Assembly: GCA_963556495.2 (NCBI GenBank)
Contig: OY747705.1
Location: 31,996,798 to 32,060,797, forward strand
DNA: 64,000 bases
Direction: 5' to 3'
Origin: Valencia hispanica
Taxonomy: Eukaryota; Chordata; Actinopteri; Cyprinodontiformes; Valenciidae
The stretch's first letter is position 1. Each line of letters starts with the position of its first letter. A program made the translations under genes and the position numbers. Below are positions 30,426 through 41,664 of this stretch, one piece after another. A model generated the notes under the pieces. It had not been told where the DNA came from, ran no database searches, and worked only from the letters and a program-made list of their open reading frames with translations.

Positions 30426-32187
30426 CCAGAATGGCAACCTTTAGCCAAGTATACATCTTCAGTAAGAAAATTGAGCACCCTTTTGGCAACATGCACCCTT
30501 TTGCGCAGGCATTCTTCCGGTTGGCCTATAGTCTCACAAAAAATAAACAAATGGGGGCAACAGTGAAGCAGATGGAGTAAAAACAGGAAATGCACAATGA
30601 GCAAATAAATGTACATTTCGTAAGTACTGTAGCCTACTGTTTGATTGTGTTACACGTGCTGTTGTGTTGTAGTCATACGGAAAGGGGCCCACGTCAGTCA
30701 CAACTCGACTAACCTGAGATGTTATATACATGGAGAGGCATTCGGGGTTTTAACCACGTCATTTGGGTGTCTTAGGTGGATTAGGAGTAGGCTATTTCAG
30801 ATCAATTTCCGTCAGACTAAGGTGTATTCATGCATTTCAAAAGTCTGAATTTAGTCAGACTAAGTAAGTGGTTCTCTCTTACTGCAACACTGAGTGTTAG
30901 TCATTGTGAGAACAAGAAAGAGACATGGGGGGGAACAAACTAACACTTGTTCAGGACTACGTTTTCAAAGATATAGGGGAAAAATGATTTCACAGAGTTA
31001 ATGGTAGCAACAGTACTCTGAATGGCCCATGAGGGTATATGGGTTGCTGTGGCTTTACAAACACAAAAGGTTCTTGCAGACCAGCATTAGTTTGTTGGCA
31101 TGCAAAAGTTTACACCTTAATAATTTCAATGAGAGTTAAAGTTCAGGAGTCTTTTTCAAATGACTAATGCAATCATTGCACTGAGAAGAAAGAAAAAACA
31201 CTTCACAGAACACAGCTAAACGCATGATGTTTATGGACTTGACAGCTCCTGCTTTGATCAATAATGCGGCAAAACATGGATGAGAAAAAGGGAAATTAGA
31301 TCTGCAATGTTGTTTTCTACACTTTTTCTATTCAGTTATTCTGACAAGGGTTTATTGATAAAATGCTTTGGTTTAATCTTCAGTCCAACTGTGGCCCCTC
31401 ATCCTAACATGCACTACTCCTTAGCTAAACACACTAAGCAGAGAAATATGCTGCAGGTTCATGATCAATCCTGATTTGTGACTGCCAATGTCATTGTGGT
31501 TAGTGTTTTTCGCCGGATTAAACTGGCTCTCACGACAGATGGAGACTGTGCAGCCAGGGGAAGCTTCATCTCCTGTTTAAACAAATTAGCCAAAGGCACA
31601 AGCCTGAATATTTTACTGCTCAGTGCACAGGTGTGTTCATTAGATCATCTATATCAATGTTCCTGCATGTGATGGGCAGCTTCTACCAGATGGCTACAGT
31701 CAGTACAGTTAGTTGATGAATGCTGTAGCAGCTTTATTAGTTTTACTGACATGTGCCTTTATCTTTTCTCTGGGTTAACAAGCCAAGCTAATGCTGGATG
31801 TACTTGTAGTTCAATGAATAGGAAGTCAGTGGGAAAACATTCTTAGGTTTTTTGTATTCCAAATAATTAACACACCAAGATTCTGATCAGCTTACAGAGA
31901 CTGACCATTTTGTTATTAAACTTGAAAAAAAAATTCTGTAAATATTTTTCCAGTGTTTATTATGTGTTACAATTAGTTGATTGGCTGTTTTTGCCTTGAT
32001 ATATGTTAGCATTTTCTCATGTCATAATACCTTGCAAATTTGTTACTTAGTTTAGCATTTAAAGTTTGCATAAAATATCTGAATATTATGAAGTCCTTCC
32101 ATATTTCCCATGTCTACATGGTGGTTGTATTTGTATAGTTAGGTTTTTTCAAAGCCTAGCAACCAACACTGAAAGCCTAGGAGCCAA
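30426..32187. other. Non-coding; contains dispersed repeat copy at 30522-30690
   Basis: 30522-30656 is related to 14018-14170 (GCAGTGAAGCAGATGGAGTA, ACTGTTTGATTGTGTTACAC). From there to 32160 no gene is seen. A 21-bp tandem duplication (AAAGCCTAG-AACCAACA-type) lies at about 32152-32190, just before the SINE. Confidence 0.45.
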
Positions 32188-32440
32188 CATGGCAGTACGG
32201 TGGTGGAGTTGGTAGCACTGTTGCCTTGCAGCAAAAAGGCCCAGGTTCAAATCCCAGCCTGTGCTCTTTTTGCATGGAGTTTTCATGTTCTCCCTGTAAA
32301 TGCATGAGTTCTCCAAAAACACTTCTCTAAACTGAGTGTGTGCATGAATGGTTGTATGTCTCTGTGTTACCCTATGATGGATTGGCAACCTGTCCCGTGT
32401 GTGCCCCATGACTGCTGGAGATAGACACCCCTATGTGAAA
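32188..32440 (+). mobile_element. tRNA-headed SINE-like retroelement, fullest copy
   Basis: The head GGCAGTACGGTGGTGGAGTT, GGTAGCACTGTTGCC and GGTTCAAATCCC looks like tRNA A- and B-box sequence. The body TGCATGGAGTTTTCATGTTC, then CCTATGATGGATTGGCAACC, TGTCCCGTGTGTGCCCC, GGAGATAGACACC is the widespread fish sequence also present, truncated, at 24200, 37399 and 42081. The 37399 copy has a 10-bp target duplication and a (GGAT)n tail, showing retroposition. It could alternatively be the 3' region of a LINE. Confidence 0.6.
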
Positions 32441-34224
32441 GGAATGAATTCTTGAAAAGAAATCAATATATGTATATTTTTTAATTTAAGAAAGGGATCT
32501 TGAATACTATTTATATCCTTCTCTATAATAAGTGGAAAATTCTTAATTGGCATTACATGAGTCAAACCCTTCTTTTAATTGCTGACCAACATCTTTCATG
32601 CTTCCATTGGTATCATGGTATGTGCTACAGTTCTCTGAAGTTGGGATGCCTCTTGCCATTAGCCTAATCTTTCGCTCCCTACAGAGATTCTCTTTAGTTT
32701 CATGTTGAGGCTATAGGAGGGCCACTCCAACATGTTTATATTAATTCAAACCAGAGAAAACAGGTTTGCAAAATTAAACACTGAGTTTAAACCTACACAT
32801 GCAAGGGGTATGAATAATGTTGAACTTAACTGTAGTTGTGATTTACAGTGTCTTATATATGTCATATCTGCTTCCATAAAAAGACCTAGATGTGTCGTGT
32901 GATTAGGTAAACAGTTGTTTATTTAAAGTATGTATAACAATTAAATTTCAGAGCCAGAGAATCTAAACTGAAAGCACATACAATTGAAAAGCATTTTATT
33001 AAAGCAAGAAACAAAAAGTCAATACAATATCTTTTAAAAAACGGACACGACTTTAAATATCAGAGTAATAACTGCTTTGTATAAAAGATGGAGTCCAGAG
33101 ACTCCAGAATAAAAAATACAGAAAATGATAAGATAAATGAGTAGAACAGATCTCCAATGTACACCTTCCCAGTGTCAGCACAAAATATGTTGGCTCCAAC
33201 CCTGCCGAAGACCAATTAAAGCTGCTCATAAAAGTACATTTCCGAGAGCCTGATGTCAACGGTGTACCAATGAGAGGGATGGTTTATGAGTTTCAGGTCA
33301 CATTTAAAGTCATAAAAGATACATTTCACTGAGTGTTCGTATTCATGAATTTCTCTGAAAAATTATTTCCAACTCAGCAGGTTAGGATGTAATAAACAGG
33401 TACAGAGATTTGTTCACAAATCTAAAACAGTAAAATATTGGTGACAAAAGTTTTCAGTCCATATCAATTAATACTGTTGCTAAATTATCATGTTTAGTTT
33501 ATTCAGCAGAAAGGATTCCTCAGATTTATAAACTATCAAACCTTAAAGTACAAGTGTCAGCTTATTAGATATATAAAGTAAAGAAATAAAGTGAACTACT
33601 TAAGAAATCTGGCTACAGAATACAATTTTACCAATATTGCACTCTGCTGCATGTCTACCAAGTATTATAACTTCTTGTGAGCAACCTCCTCCAGAAATTC
33701 AGATCCCTGCAGCTGCAGTAATGTAGCTGAACAAGTACACTGATGAACTCCTTCAGAGAGGTGGAGCAAGTCAGATGGATGTAAAAGTGCTTCCTGCTGT
33801 CTATCAGATGGAGACGAGTCCTCAAGAGCATCTGGTCCAGACAAAAAGGCTTTTTGCATATGAAGGTACCTCGGTCAGGAAAAAAATGACTCAGAAGTGT
33901 CTTTGTGCCAACCAAGATGAGTGCAGTTAAAATGATCTTAAATGTAAAGCTAAATAGAAATATATTTTTTAAACAAAACAACGTTGATCCTTTATGGAAA
34001 TAAAAGTGTTTTTTTCATTCTTTGTGGCTGCAACGCAGCCTCATCTCAGTGTATCCATCTGTCTACAACGCAATGATGGTGTAGATGAGTAAAACTTAAT
34101 TTATGAATAATAATAACTTCGCATTATATTGCAATAACATAATAATAAGAACTTTCTTTAGAAAAGCTGTGGGTAGGATATCAAGGCTGCAAGAGGAGGA
34201 GCTTAATCGGATAATGATTTTTAA
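32441..34224. other. Non-coding; one degenerate Tc1-like end suspected
   Basis: 32690-32830 contains AGGAGGGCCACTCCAACATG and ends GGGGTATGAATAATGTTGAA, reminiscent of the reverse transposase segment and terminus of a fish Tc1. It is too decayed to place. Frames at 33655-33981 (minus) show no recognisable domain. Confidence 0.3.
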
Positions 34225-34985
34225 AGGTTTTTTTTTTGTTTAATTCATAGAATTGATGATGATTTGGGATGGCACTGGTGGTGGGTTCGGTATTGAGGTA
34301 CAGATTGACGCTCTAATTGTTAGAATCTTTTCAGTGAAAAAGCTGGCAAATTCATTGCAGGCCCTGGTCGATTTTAGTTCAGGGGCTGCTGTCTCTAAAG
34401 GATTAGTTAGTCTTTCCACTGTTGCAAATAAAGTCTGCGGGTTATTAATGTTTCTGTTGATGATTTCAGAAAAGAATGATTCCCTTGCATCTTCTCGAGT
34501 TGATTGATATCTGTTCACTCTCTCTTTATAAAACTCACAGTGAACCTGGAGTTGAGTTTTCCGCAATTTTCTCTCAACTCGTCGACATTCCCCTTTTTCA
34601 CTATGTACGAGTCGATCATTAGTCCACAGGGACATCTTTCTACCTGAGACTACTTTCACTTTAGTTGGAGCAATGGAATCAGTGATGGCTGAGATTTTCG
34701 CAAGGAAATTATCTACCAGCTTGTTTACTGAGTTGAGAGATGAGGGGATGCGGTGGGAGGGTAAATACGTTTAAAAGTTTCAACTGCGCTGTCCCCTAGA
34801 AAACGCTTGGCTGGACAATTTAGTAGAGATGGTACTTTCAAAGAAAATACAGAAATGGTTAGATAATGCAACATCAATTACCGGGATGTTGGATACATTT
34901 AAACCTTTGCTGATAATTAAGTCCAGAGTGTGTCCTTGATTGTGTGTTGGCTGTTTGACATGCTGGGTCAAAAAAAACTGTCAGT
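34225..34985 (-). mobile_element. Internal fragment of an L2-clade LINE
   Basis: Minus-strand translation gives the end of the endonuclease (MTQHVKQPTHNQGHTLDLII, then DVALSNHFCIFFE) at 34780-34971. The linker before the reverse transcriptase (NDRLVHSEKGECRRVERKLR ... NEFASFFTEKI) is at 34240-34659, with a frameshift between. Neither the reverse transcriptase nor a 3' tail is present. This is a deletion remnant rather than a simple 5'-truncated insertion. Confidence 0.8.
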
Positions 34986-36149
34986 TACAAACCCAAACAT
35001 AATTAAAAAATATATATATATAATACATGCCTTTTAAGATAATTATTTTTGCTTTCTGAGTATAATGTAACCTTTATTAATTAACTAAGTTTTGCATGAA
35101 CTAATCAGAAGCTGCTCTGCATTCATTTCACATTACCTTTTACTGTAAAGTATCTCTGTAACTGCTCTTTCTAACAGATGGTTACTGTAATAAACCATCT
35201 GGCATATCAGGCTAATTTGCTCCAGAAGGTAACAAAATAATTAATTCTGCATAGATAATTGTTATTATATGAAGAATGTCAGCAGCACTATCTAAAAGAA
35301 CATCAGTAGCCATCATGAGTCAGTTCACGTACTGTACAAGCAGCTTCACAAACAGGTAACAATATGTTTGGCTTTCAATCCAACATAAACGTTTGTCTGT
35401 GGATCATTTCCCATCCAAGTCATACCACAACATGAATAATTTTAAACCAGACTTTCTTCGAAGTGATCCTTCAAGCTCAGACTTAGAGGGGGCTCTGGTG
35501 AAATCTGAGTAATTTGTATTTTGCACACCACATTTTTAATGAGACTGCAGGATGTGAAATGGATAAAGTTGACAGAAAGTCTGCATAAATCGCATAGCCA
35601 CTTAGCCCACCGCTGTGGTTAGTGGTGCATCTTTAAAGCATCTTCATGTTCGCAGCATCACACTGTGATTCTGATCAAGGAAGTCAAGGAAGTCAGCAGA
35701 GGCAGAGTCAGACAAGTTCCTTCCCATTTAAAACAATGCCAGAGCAATGACAGAGCTTCAGATGTAGATGTTTCAGAAGGTTATTGCTGTTGAGAGTAAA
35801 TTTATCAGGGGGTTCTCTGTGATGGCAGGCCACAAATATAAATTAACAACATGGAGTAAAATATATTTTTTTCAGCTCGGTCTCAGCTGAGTCAAAATAA
35901 ATGGATTTTACACCAAAGATGGATTTTTTTTTAATGTAGAGACTAAAAATATTTCTCTTCAAGTGCTCCATGTGTGGTAAATATCTTAGCATGTCTACTT
36001 TAGCTGTTTGCTTTTAGCTCTGTAAAGTTCAAAGTAAATATATTTGCTAAAGATGATTACATTTTTAAGTCTTATTATATAAAACAATTCAAGATTAAAT
36101 ATATTTAGATTTTCTGTGAATAATAAATCTGACACAATGATAACATCCA
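34986..36149. other. Non-coding, no gene seen
   Basis: AT-rich sequence without visible repeats or domains. Confidence 0.5.
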
Positions 36150-36785
36150 CAGGTTCTACATAGGGATGTGTTTTATCACCCCTACTTTTATACACAGATT
36201 AATGCAGAAACACTGTACCTAACAGGCTCTCTATCAAATACGCAGATGACGCAGCTTTAGTGAGCCTCCTAGACGATCTGGAGGGAAATCATCGTCTAGT
36301 TTTATATTCCATTTCAGACTGCTGCTATAAGTCAAACCTCATTTAAATACCAATAGGAGAAAGGGTCAATTGATTTTAGAAGTTCACAATGCTTCTCTGC
36401 CACAGTCATTAAAGGAGAGACTGTCACTAATTAAAAATATCTTGGCATTCTTGACAACAAGCTGAAATGGGACTTGTGGACTGATCTCTAGCATACTAAG
36501 ACTACAGAATGTACTTCTAAAAGACACTGCTGGTTTTAAATTTCAACAGTCAAAGGCTCCAGATGAGCTTTAAATGAGTTAGAGTAAGCCAGCCATGCAC
36601 CTGATCTGGTCAGATCCACTGTGAGCCGGAAGAATGTCCCTTATGTTGTCTGATTTGTCTGCTGTCTGTGCCATATATTTGGTGTCCTGTAACAAGTGCC
36701 AGTTATTGCAACTGGGCTGCAAATCCAATTGCCCCATGGGGACAATAAAATTGTTGCTACTACTATTACTACTACTACTACTAAT
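36150..36785 (+). mobile_element. Decayed LINE reverse-transcriptase fragment with ACT-repeat tail
   Basis: Plus-strand frames show GCVLSPLLLYTD, then the active site KYADDAALVSLLDDLEGNH, with both Asp of Y-A-D-D kept. C-terminal pieces follow with many stops, then a 3' UTR (ATGGGGACAATAAAATTG) and an (ACT)n/(CTA)n tail at 36760-36783. The clade is probably the CR1/Rex1 side of non-LTR elements. It differs from the 43571 family in tail and sequence. Confidence 0.65.
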
Positions 36786-37210
36786 GTAGCATGTTTTTTT
36801 GCAGAAAATGAAGGACCATGTTTTGTTTTCTATTAGAAAGGAAAAGTAGCATGTTAAAGCTGCTAAACCGAATCTGAATAATAAGCTAGCTTTTCAACAT
36901 AAACACACTCACAGAACTCTCATTCCTCCCATTAGCCATCATCTCTAGGCCACACACCCCTGATATGAGAGCGCACATTCCTACAGTAAATGAGAGGGCG
37001 CAAAACACCACTCACAGTTTTCGTGAAGTAATATAGTGGAATCACCTGTAAGTGAAAAATTAACAATCGGTCTTTGTCAGACACGTGACCTGCCTAGCAA
37101 CCACTACCCCCGGGTGCTATCTTGAGTGTAAGTGTCTCACGTTGCTAGGGGAAACCACATTAGATATACTGAAGAAGCCGAAGTTGAAAAAGCACACTGG
37201 AGTCTCACAC

Positions 37211-37335
37211 ATGGATAAAAAGAAGAAGGAGGAATGCATTACTTACAGGGATAAACTTGTAAAGGAGGCTAGGGATAGATATAATCAGAAATTGTATACA
37301 ATCGACAATGTAGATACAAGCTCAAAGGAAATGAA
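37211..37335 (+). pseudogene. N-terminal remnant of the second ISL2EU-type protein
   Basis: Starting at the ATG at 37211 the frame reads MDKKKKEECITYRDKLVKEA, then RDRYNQKLYTIDNVD, a Lys-rich start followed by an R-Y-x-x-K-L motif. This resembles, from memory, N termini of fish transposon proteins with a YqaJ nuclease domain, but that domain itself is absent. It is cut by the deletion and the SINE insertion. Low certainty. Confidence 0.3.
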
Positions 37336-37398
37336 TGGAGCTCATACGTTTCATTACTGCTTCCAACTACCACATTGGACATCACAAGCTATCTTGTG

Positions 37399-37552
37399 CT
37401 GTGATGGACTGGCGACCTGTCCAGGGTGTACCCTGCCTCTCGCCTCTTGACCGGTGGAGATAGGCACCAGCCCCCCGCAACCCTGCATTAGGATGGACGG
37501 GTATAGAAAATGGATGGATGGATGGATGGATGGATGGATGGATGGATGGAAA
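37399..37552 (+). mobile_element. 5'-truncated SINE-family copy with (GGAT)n tail and 10-bp target duplication
   Basis: CTATCTTGTG occurs immediately before (37389-37398) and after (37553-37562). The body (CTGTGATGGACTGGCGACCT, GTCCAGGGTGTACCC, GGAGATAGGCACCAGC) is the 3' part of the family at 32188. The tail is about ten GGAT units (37511-37550). The perfect duplication and homogeneous tail indicate a young insertion by target-primed reverse transcription. Confidence 0.85.
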
Positions 37553-37599
37553 CTATCTTGTGTTTGGGATCAGCGCAAACACATGTAAACAGTTCAAAA

Positions 37600-37745
37600 A
37601 TTACAAATCGCTGGAGGCATTCTCCCATTTTCTGTCCAAAATCACTTTTCCAAACGGAAAACCTAAAAAATCTTATATGGTTGTAAAGTTTTTGTTTCTT
37701 GTGTGACCTGTTGTGGCAGCCCTTCACACAACACGAGTGAACCAT
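37600..37745 (-). pseudogene. THAP zinc-finger exon remnant (ISL2EU-like)
   Basis: From the ATG at 37745 the frame reads MVHSCCVKGCHNRSHKKQKL, then FFRFSVWKSDFGQKMGECLQ. The Cys-x4-Cys pair and the F-R-F-S (usual F-x-F-P) position match the first half of a THAP finger. The C-x2-H half would lie on a following exon that is missing. It differs strongly from the THAP sequence of the TTAA elements, so it comes from a different transposon family. Confidence 0.55.
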
Positions 37746-37865
37746 TTTGTCCAGGTTTATGCACTCCTCATACACACCGAACGCAGCTTCCATTGTTGTG
37801 TACACTCAACCATCCCATCATGCAACGCACCTACAACACCTGAAAGGTCATCTGATAAAGACCGA

Positions 37866-39506
37866 TATAAACACGAATAACTAACATAAATCATTCAATT
37901 TTGTAGCAGCCGGCTGTTTCTCCTTCTCTGACATTGAGCAGAGAACCTCTCACACCAGTGGAGATCAAGTGGCAAAATGTGGGAGCACGTAACGAGTAGA
38001 GGACCCAGGCAAATACGGCAGTGCGGTTGTCCGGTGAGACAGACAACCGGATGGTCCAATCATTGGTTTTGAACCAAGCCATGTTATTGGCTGGGGGTTT
38101 TAGACAAATGCAACAGAACCAGTTAATAATTTATTTTCTTTTTTTTCTTTTAATCTCCACAAAATTTTTATGGGTATACTATGTTAGAACGTTGTTAAGA
38201 GCCATGAAAAAAAAATGTTTTAAGCTAGCTTTTTTTGAAGATTTGCCATAGCAGTAAACCTAGTTTATACTTCTCTGTCAGCAAGTTTGCACCCAAACAC
38301 ACACGGACTGACGGAGACAATTTCCTTTCACCCTCCTCTGTTGGTGTATCAGTGTTGCAAAGCAATTCTCCCCTAGGACAGCAGGGCGTGCAGACCTTTT
38401 CTGGCAGGTCTACTTACCATTGCAGTAATGTCTCTGGTCAACGACACTATATTTACTTCAGCTTGTTACTGCACATCCACTCAAGGAGCAATGGCCAACA
38501 AAGAGCGAGTTTTGATTGAGCTTGAAAGCTTTTTACTACAAGTGCAGTTCATTAATTACTCTAAAAATGCAGGTAAACAAATAAACACAGCAGTCTGTTT
38601 TTGTTGTTCTCTACACCCCTGGTGTTCAAAATAGCCAAAAGACCATATTAGATAAACTGGCCTTACATTATAATGCATCTAGTGCCCAAAAACTCCATTG
38701 ACTACTAATTACATCATCTATAGAGCACCTTTCTGGTGAAATGATCTTGGGCTTATGTTGGGCTGACCAATTACAGACATACGCTCTACGTTTCGTTCAA
38801 TGGATAGTTAAAACGTTGGGCTCTACACTGTTGTTGTGTGGCTGTTGAAGAGCCCTTGCATCAACGGATAATGGTGCTGCATTTCTTTATATACAGTATA
38901 TGGTTTCTCCGCACCTCCGCAGATGGAGAAGCATAAACTAGGCTTTATTTGCTTCAAATAATGGTTCCGATTAAGCTGGTTTTTACTCAACAAGCCAAAA
39001 TATTCATGCCTCTCTACAACTGCTGCCACATTCAGTGATGGCTTGGTAACCTTGGCACAGTGAATAAAATGAAGTTAGTAAGCTTGCTCTAGGTCTTAAC
39101 AGGAACCTACAAGAAGTGGGATTCTTTGTGCAAATGACAAACCAGTGCTTGAGGTATTACATTCCTTTAGCTATTATTCTAGATGTATAGCATTGCCGGG
39201 AGCTCAGATTTAATTTTGTAAATAAAAAATAAAAATCTTTGCTTTTGTTTTGGTTTTTTGGGAGGGGGGGTGGGGTCTTCTGAGGGTTTATTGTTGTGTG
39301 CAGATTTCGTAGACTCTGCTGCAAATGAATTGCCCTTCAGGGAAAATAAAGTATTTCTATACAGTCTCGCTTGCTTCTTGTTTCAGTGTCACCCTTCCAG
39401 CATATAAAACTTTACTCAGTTATTTGTGATTTGTTCTTGCTATGCTCCACTGACTGCCATGTTTTCCCATGTTTGTTTTTTGGTCTATCCAGGTAATCTG
39501 CAGTTT

Positions 39507-39510
<4 letters not shown>
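37866..39510. other. Non-coding; small candidate exon at 38491-38572
   Basis: At 38491 an ATG opens MANKERVLIELESFLLQVQF, ending at a GTAAAC donor (38573). The Glu/Leu-rich helix is vaguely like the start of a PIF/Harbinger-associated protein, but no partner exon was found. Nothing else is supported. Confidence 0.25.

Positions 39511-39542
<32 letters not shown>
39511..39542. repeat. (CA)n microsatellite
   Basis: About sixteen uninterrupted CA units, directly adjoining the inverted-repeat element that follows. Confidence 0.95.
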
Positions 39543-39546
<4 letters not shown>

Positions 39547-39554
39547 CACGCACG

Positions 39555-39822
39555 TCTTGCTATACTTGTGTTGACATTGTATTGACTTCCATTGATTTTA
39601 CTATGCCTAACCCAGACACTTTCCCTAAACCTAACCATTACTGATACATGCCTAACCGTAACCTTAACCTAAACCTAATTCACACCATAACTCTAAACCT
39701 AACTAGTAGAGTTTAATACCTTGTTAAACATTGTGTGGACCAGGCAAAATGTCCTCACAACTACAAATGTCCACACAATGCTGGTGGCCTGTCAAAGGTT
39801 GGTCCACACAAGTATAGCTATA
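39555..39822. mobile_element. MITE-like inverted-repeat element next to CA repeats
   Basis: GCTATACTTGTGTTGAC (39559-39575) and GTCCACACAAGTATAGC (39802-39818) are inverted complements with one mismatch. The interior has degenerate CCTAACCCTAAC-like runs (39606-39710). A CA tract lies to the left and ACCCAAACACACA to the right. It resembles a common fish repeat family. The telomere-like runs are too irregular to be interstitial telomeric DNA. Confidence 0.5.
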
Positions 39823-40858
39823 CATGTACCCAAACACACAAAAAAAATCACCCACTCAGTGATCCTGCCTGCCCCCTGCCTGTGTTTGGGTTCAACCCAA
39901 CACCCCAGTTATGACAGCTTCAAAACTTTAACCTAACTAACAAAACCATTTCAAACACCATAAATCTACCAACCTAATAGTCTGTGAGGAAGTAATGTGT
40001 GGGTTTAAACTATCTGGTAAATCTGATTGAACTCCAACTAAACTCAGCTAGTAAGCAGCAGGGTATGTTATTGTCAGTAAGACATTGATTACTCATATGC
40101 ACTTCACAGAGTTCGAAAATGTCTATTTTATGTGTGTGTGTTTACATCTATTGAAAGAGTCAGAGTATACAGATAGTCTAGAATTTAATTAATAGTTTTT
40201 TAAAATGTTTTAAACAGTAATCTGATTGGATTAAATATAAGCCTCTTGATTTAGAAGAGTGAGTTCCATATTATAAAAAAGGTGAAATATGGTGACTTCA
40301 GCTGTTTTAATTTTGTTATCTTCACTCATAAGCTACTAATTTACCACTTCTGTAGGTTTGTCAAACTTGTATTTGGCTCCAGGGCTTAAAACTCATGTGT
40401 TTAGGAAGTAGAAATATTTTCTTAATGTTGCTGACTCAGTTGATGCATGCTTAAACTGGGAATCTGACTAGCTGGGATTTCATATTTAACTTGCCAGAAA
40501 TCTGAACAGCCACCACAAGATTTTTTTAAGCAAACACACACATCCTAGGTTATCAATATTTTCCTACAACAGTTTCCTATAACAACCAGTTACATATTTG
40601 TTATATACAAATTTAAACTCCTGTTTGGTTCCAGTTGGTCTTGCAGATGAACTGTTTGAGCTTTATCTTGCACTTCCAGGTTTTAAGAAACTTCTTATGA
40701 TGTTAACATCCACATAAACTCCCACTCATATATAATTGTATTTGTTATATTTTTTGCTATAGCATATCATGTAATTTCCATTATTGCCCTTTAGTTGAAA
40801 ACTTGATCCTTGTCTCTCTTTTTATTTAGATCTGTGAATTTTTTATTTTTTAGGGGAA
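39823..40858. other. Non-coding AT-rich sequence
   Basis: No gene or repeat boundary recognised. Confidence 0.5.
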
Positions 40859-40868
40859 ATGTAGAGAG

Positions 40869-41664
40869 TCCTATTGGCTTCATCGGAACGTGATCTACAG
40901 CTTTCGCTGGAGTGGTTCGCAGCCGAGTGTGAAGCGGCTGGGATGAGAATCAGCACCTCCAAATCCGAGGCCATGGTCTTGAGCCGGAAAGGGTGGGGTG
41001 CCTTCTCCGGGTCGGGGATGAGGTCCTTCCCCAAGTGGAGGAGTTTAAGTATGTGGGGGTCTTGTTCACGAATGAGGGAAAAATGGAGCGGGAGATCGAT
41101 AGACGGATTGATAGGGCATCTGCAGGTATGCGGGCGCTGTACCGGTCTGTCGTGGTGAAGAGAGAGCTGAGCCGAAAGGCGAAGCTCTCGATTTACCGGT
41201 CGATCTACGTTCCTACCCTCATCTATGGTCAGGAACTCTGGGTGGTGACCAAAAGAACGAGATCACGGATACAAGCGGCTGAAATGAGTTTCCTCCGCAG
41301 AGAGTCTGGGCTCTCCCTCAGAGACAGGGTGAGAAGCTCAGTCATCCAGAGGGGCTCAGAGTAGAGTCGCTGCTCCTCCACATCGAGAGGAGTCAGTTGA
41401 GGTGGTCGGGCATCTGGTCAGGATGCCTCCTGGATGCCTCCCTGGTGAGGTGTTTTGGGCACATCCCACCAGGAGGAGGCCCAGGGGAAGACCCAGGACA
41501 CGCTGGATGGACTATGTTTCTCGGCTGGCCTGGGAATGCCTTGGGATTCCTCCCGAGGAGCTGGAAGAAGTGGCTGGGGAGAGGGAAGTCTGGGTCTCTT
41601 TGCTTAAGCTGCTGCCCCCGCGACCCGACCCCGGATAAGCGGAAGAAAATGGATGGATGGATGG
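40869..41664 (+). mobile_element. 5'-truncated Rex3-like LINE with 10-bp target duplication
   Basis: ATGTAGAGAG flanks the copy at 40859-40868 and 41665-41674. The sequence starts in the reverse transcriptase just after the active site (SSERDLQLSLEWFAAECEAA) and covers the C-terminal part in frames broken by single-base shifts (40993-41364, 41402-41638). It ends in GCGGAAGAAAATGG and a short GGAT tail. It is much better preserved than the copy at 14675. Confidence 0.9.
40874..41638 (+). pseudogene. C-terminal part of Rex3-like reverse transcriptase
   Basis: Recognisable blocks, in order: AECEAAGMRISTSKSEAMVL, VLPQVEEFKYVGVLFTNEGK, ELSRKAKLSIYRSIYVPTLI, LRRESGLSLRDRVRSS and RRRPRGRPRTRWMDYVSRLA. 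The last is the basic C-terminal motif typical of this family. At least three frameshifts separate them. The active site lies upstream of the truncation point. Confidence 0.85.

Larger units (their letters stand above)
37068..37863. mobile_element. ISL2EU-like DNA transposon, deletion derivative
   Basis: The left end CGGTCTTTGTCAGACACGTG and the right end (complement of CGGTCTTTATCAGATGACC) are inverted repeats flanked by AT on both sides (37066-37067, 37864-37865), a 2-bp duplication. Inside, two coding remnants point inwards: a plus-strand piece at 37211-37335 and a minus-strand THAP finger starting at 37745. ISL2EU elements are known to encode a transposase with a THAP domain and a YqaJ-type exonuclease, which matches two gene starts at opposite ends. 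The middle is deleted and a SINE tail (37399-37552) sits there. Assignment is an inference from ends plus THAP. Confidence 0.5.

Noticed and set aside
32188..32270. A host tRNA gene, because of GGTTCAAATCCC
   Set aside because: The acceptor stem cannot be formed and the sequence continues into a dispersed fish repeat found three more times in the window.
33655..33981. Overlapping minus-strand frames of 108 and 64 codons
   Set aside because: Two frames compete over the same bases, neither shows a motif, and no clear splice acceptor supports either as an exon.
37511..37550. (GGAT)n as an independent microsatellite or CRISPR-like array
   Set aside because: It is the tail of a retroposed copy framed by a 10-bp target duplication; there are no spacers.
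39606..39710. Interstitial telomeric repeat
   Set aside because: CCTAA-like units are irregular in length and sequence and lie inside an inverted-repeat element, not in a TTAGGG array.
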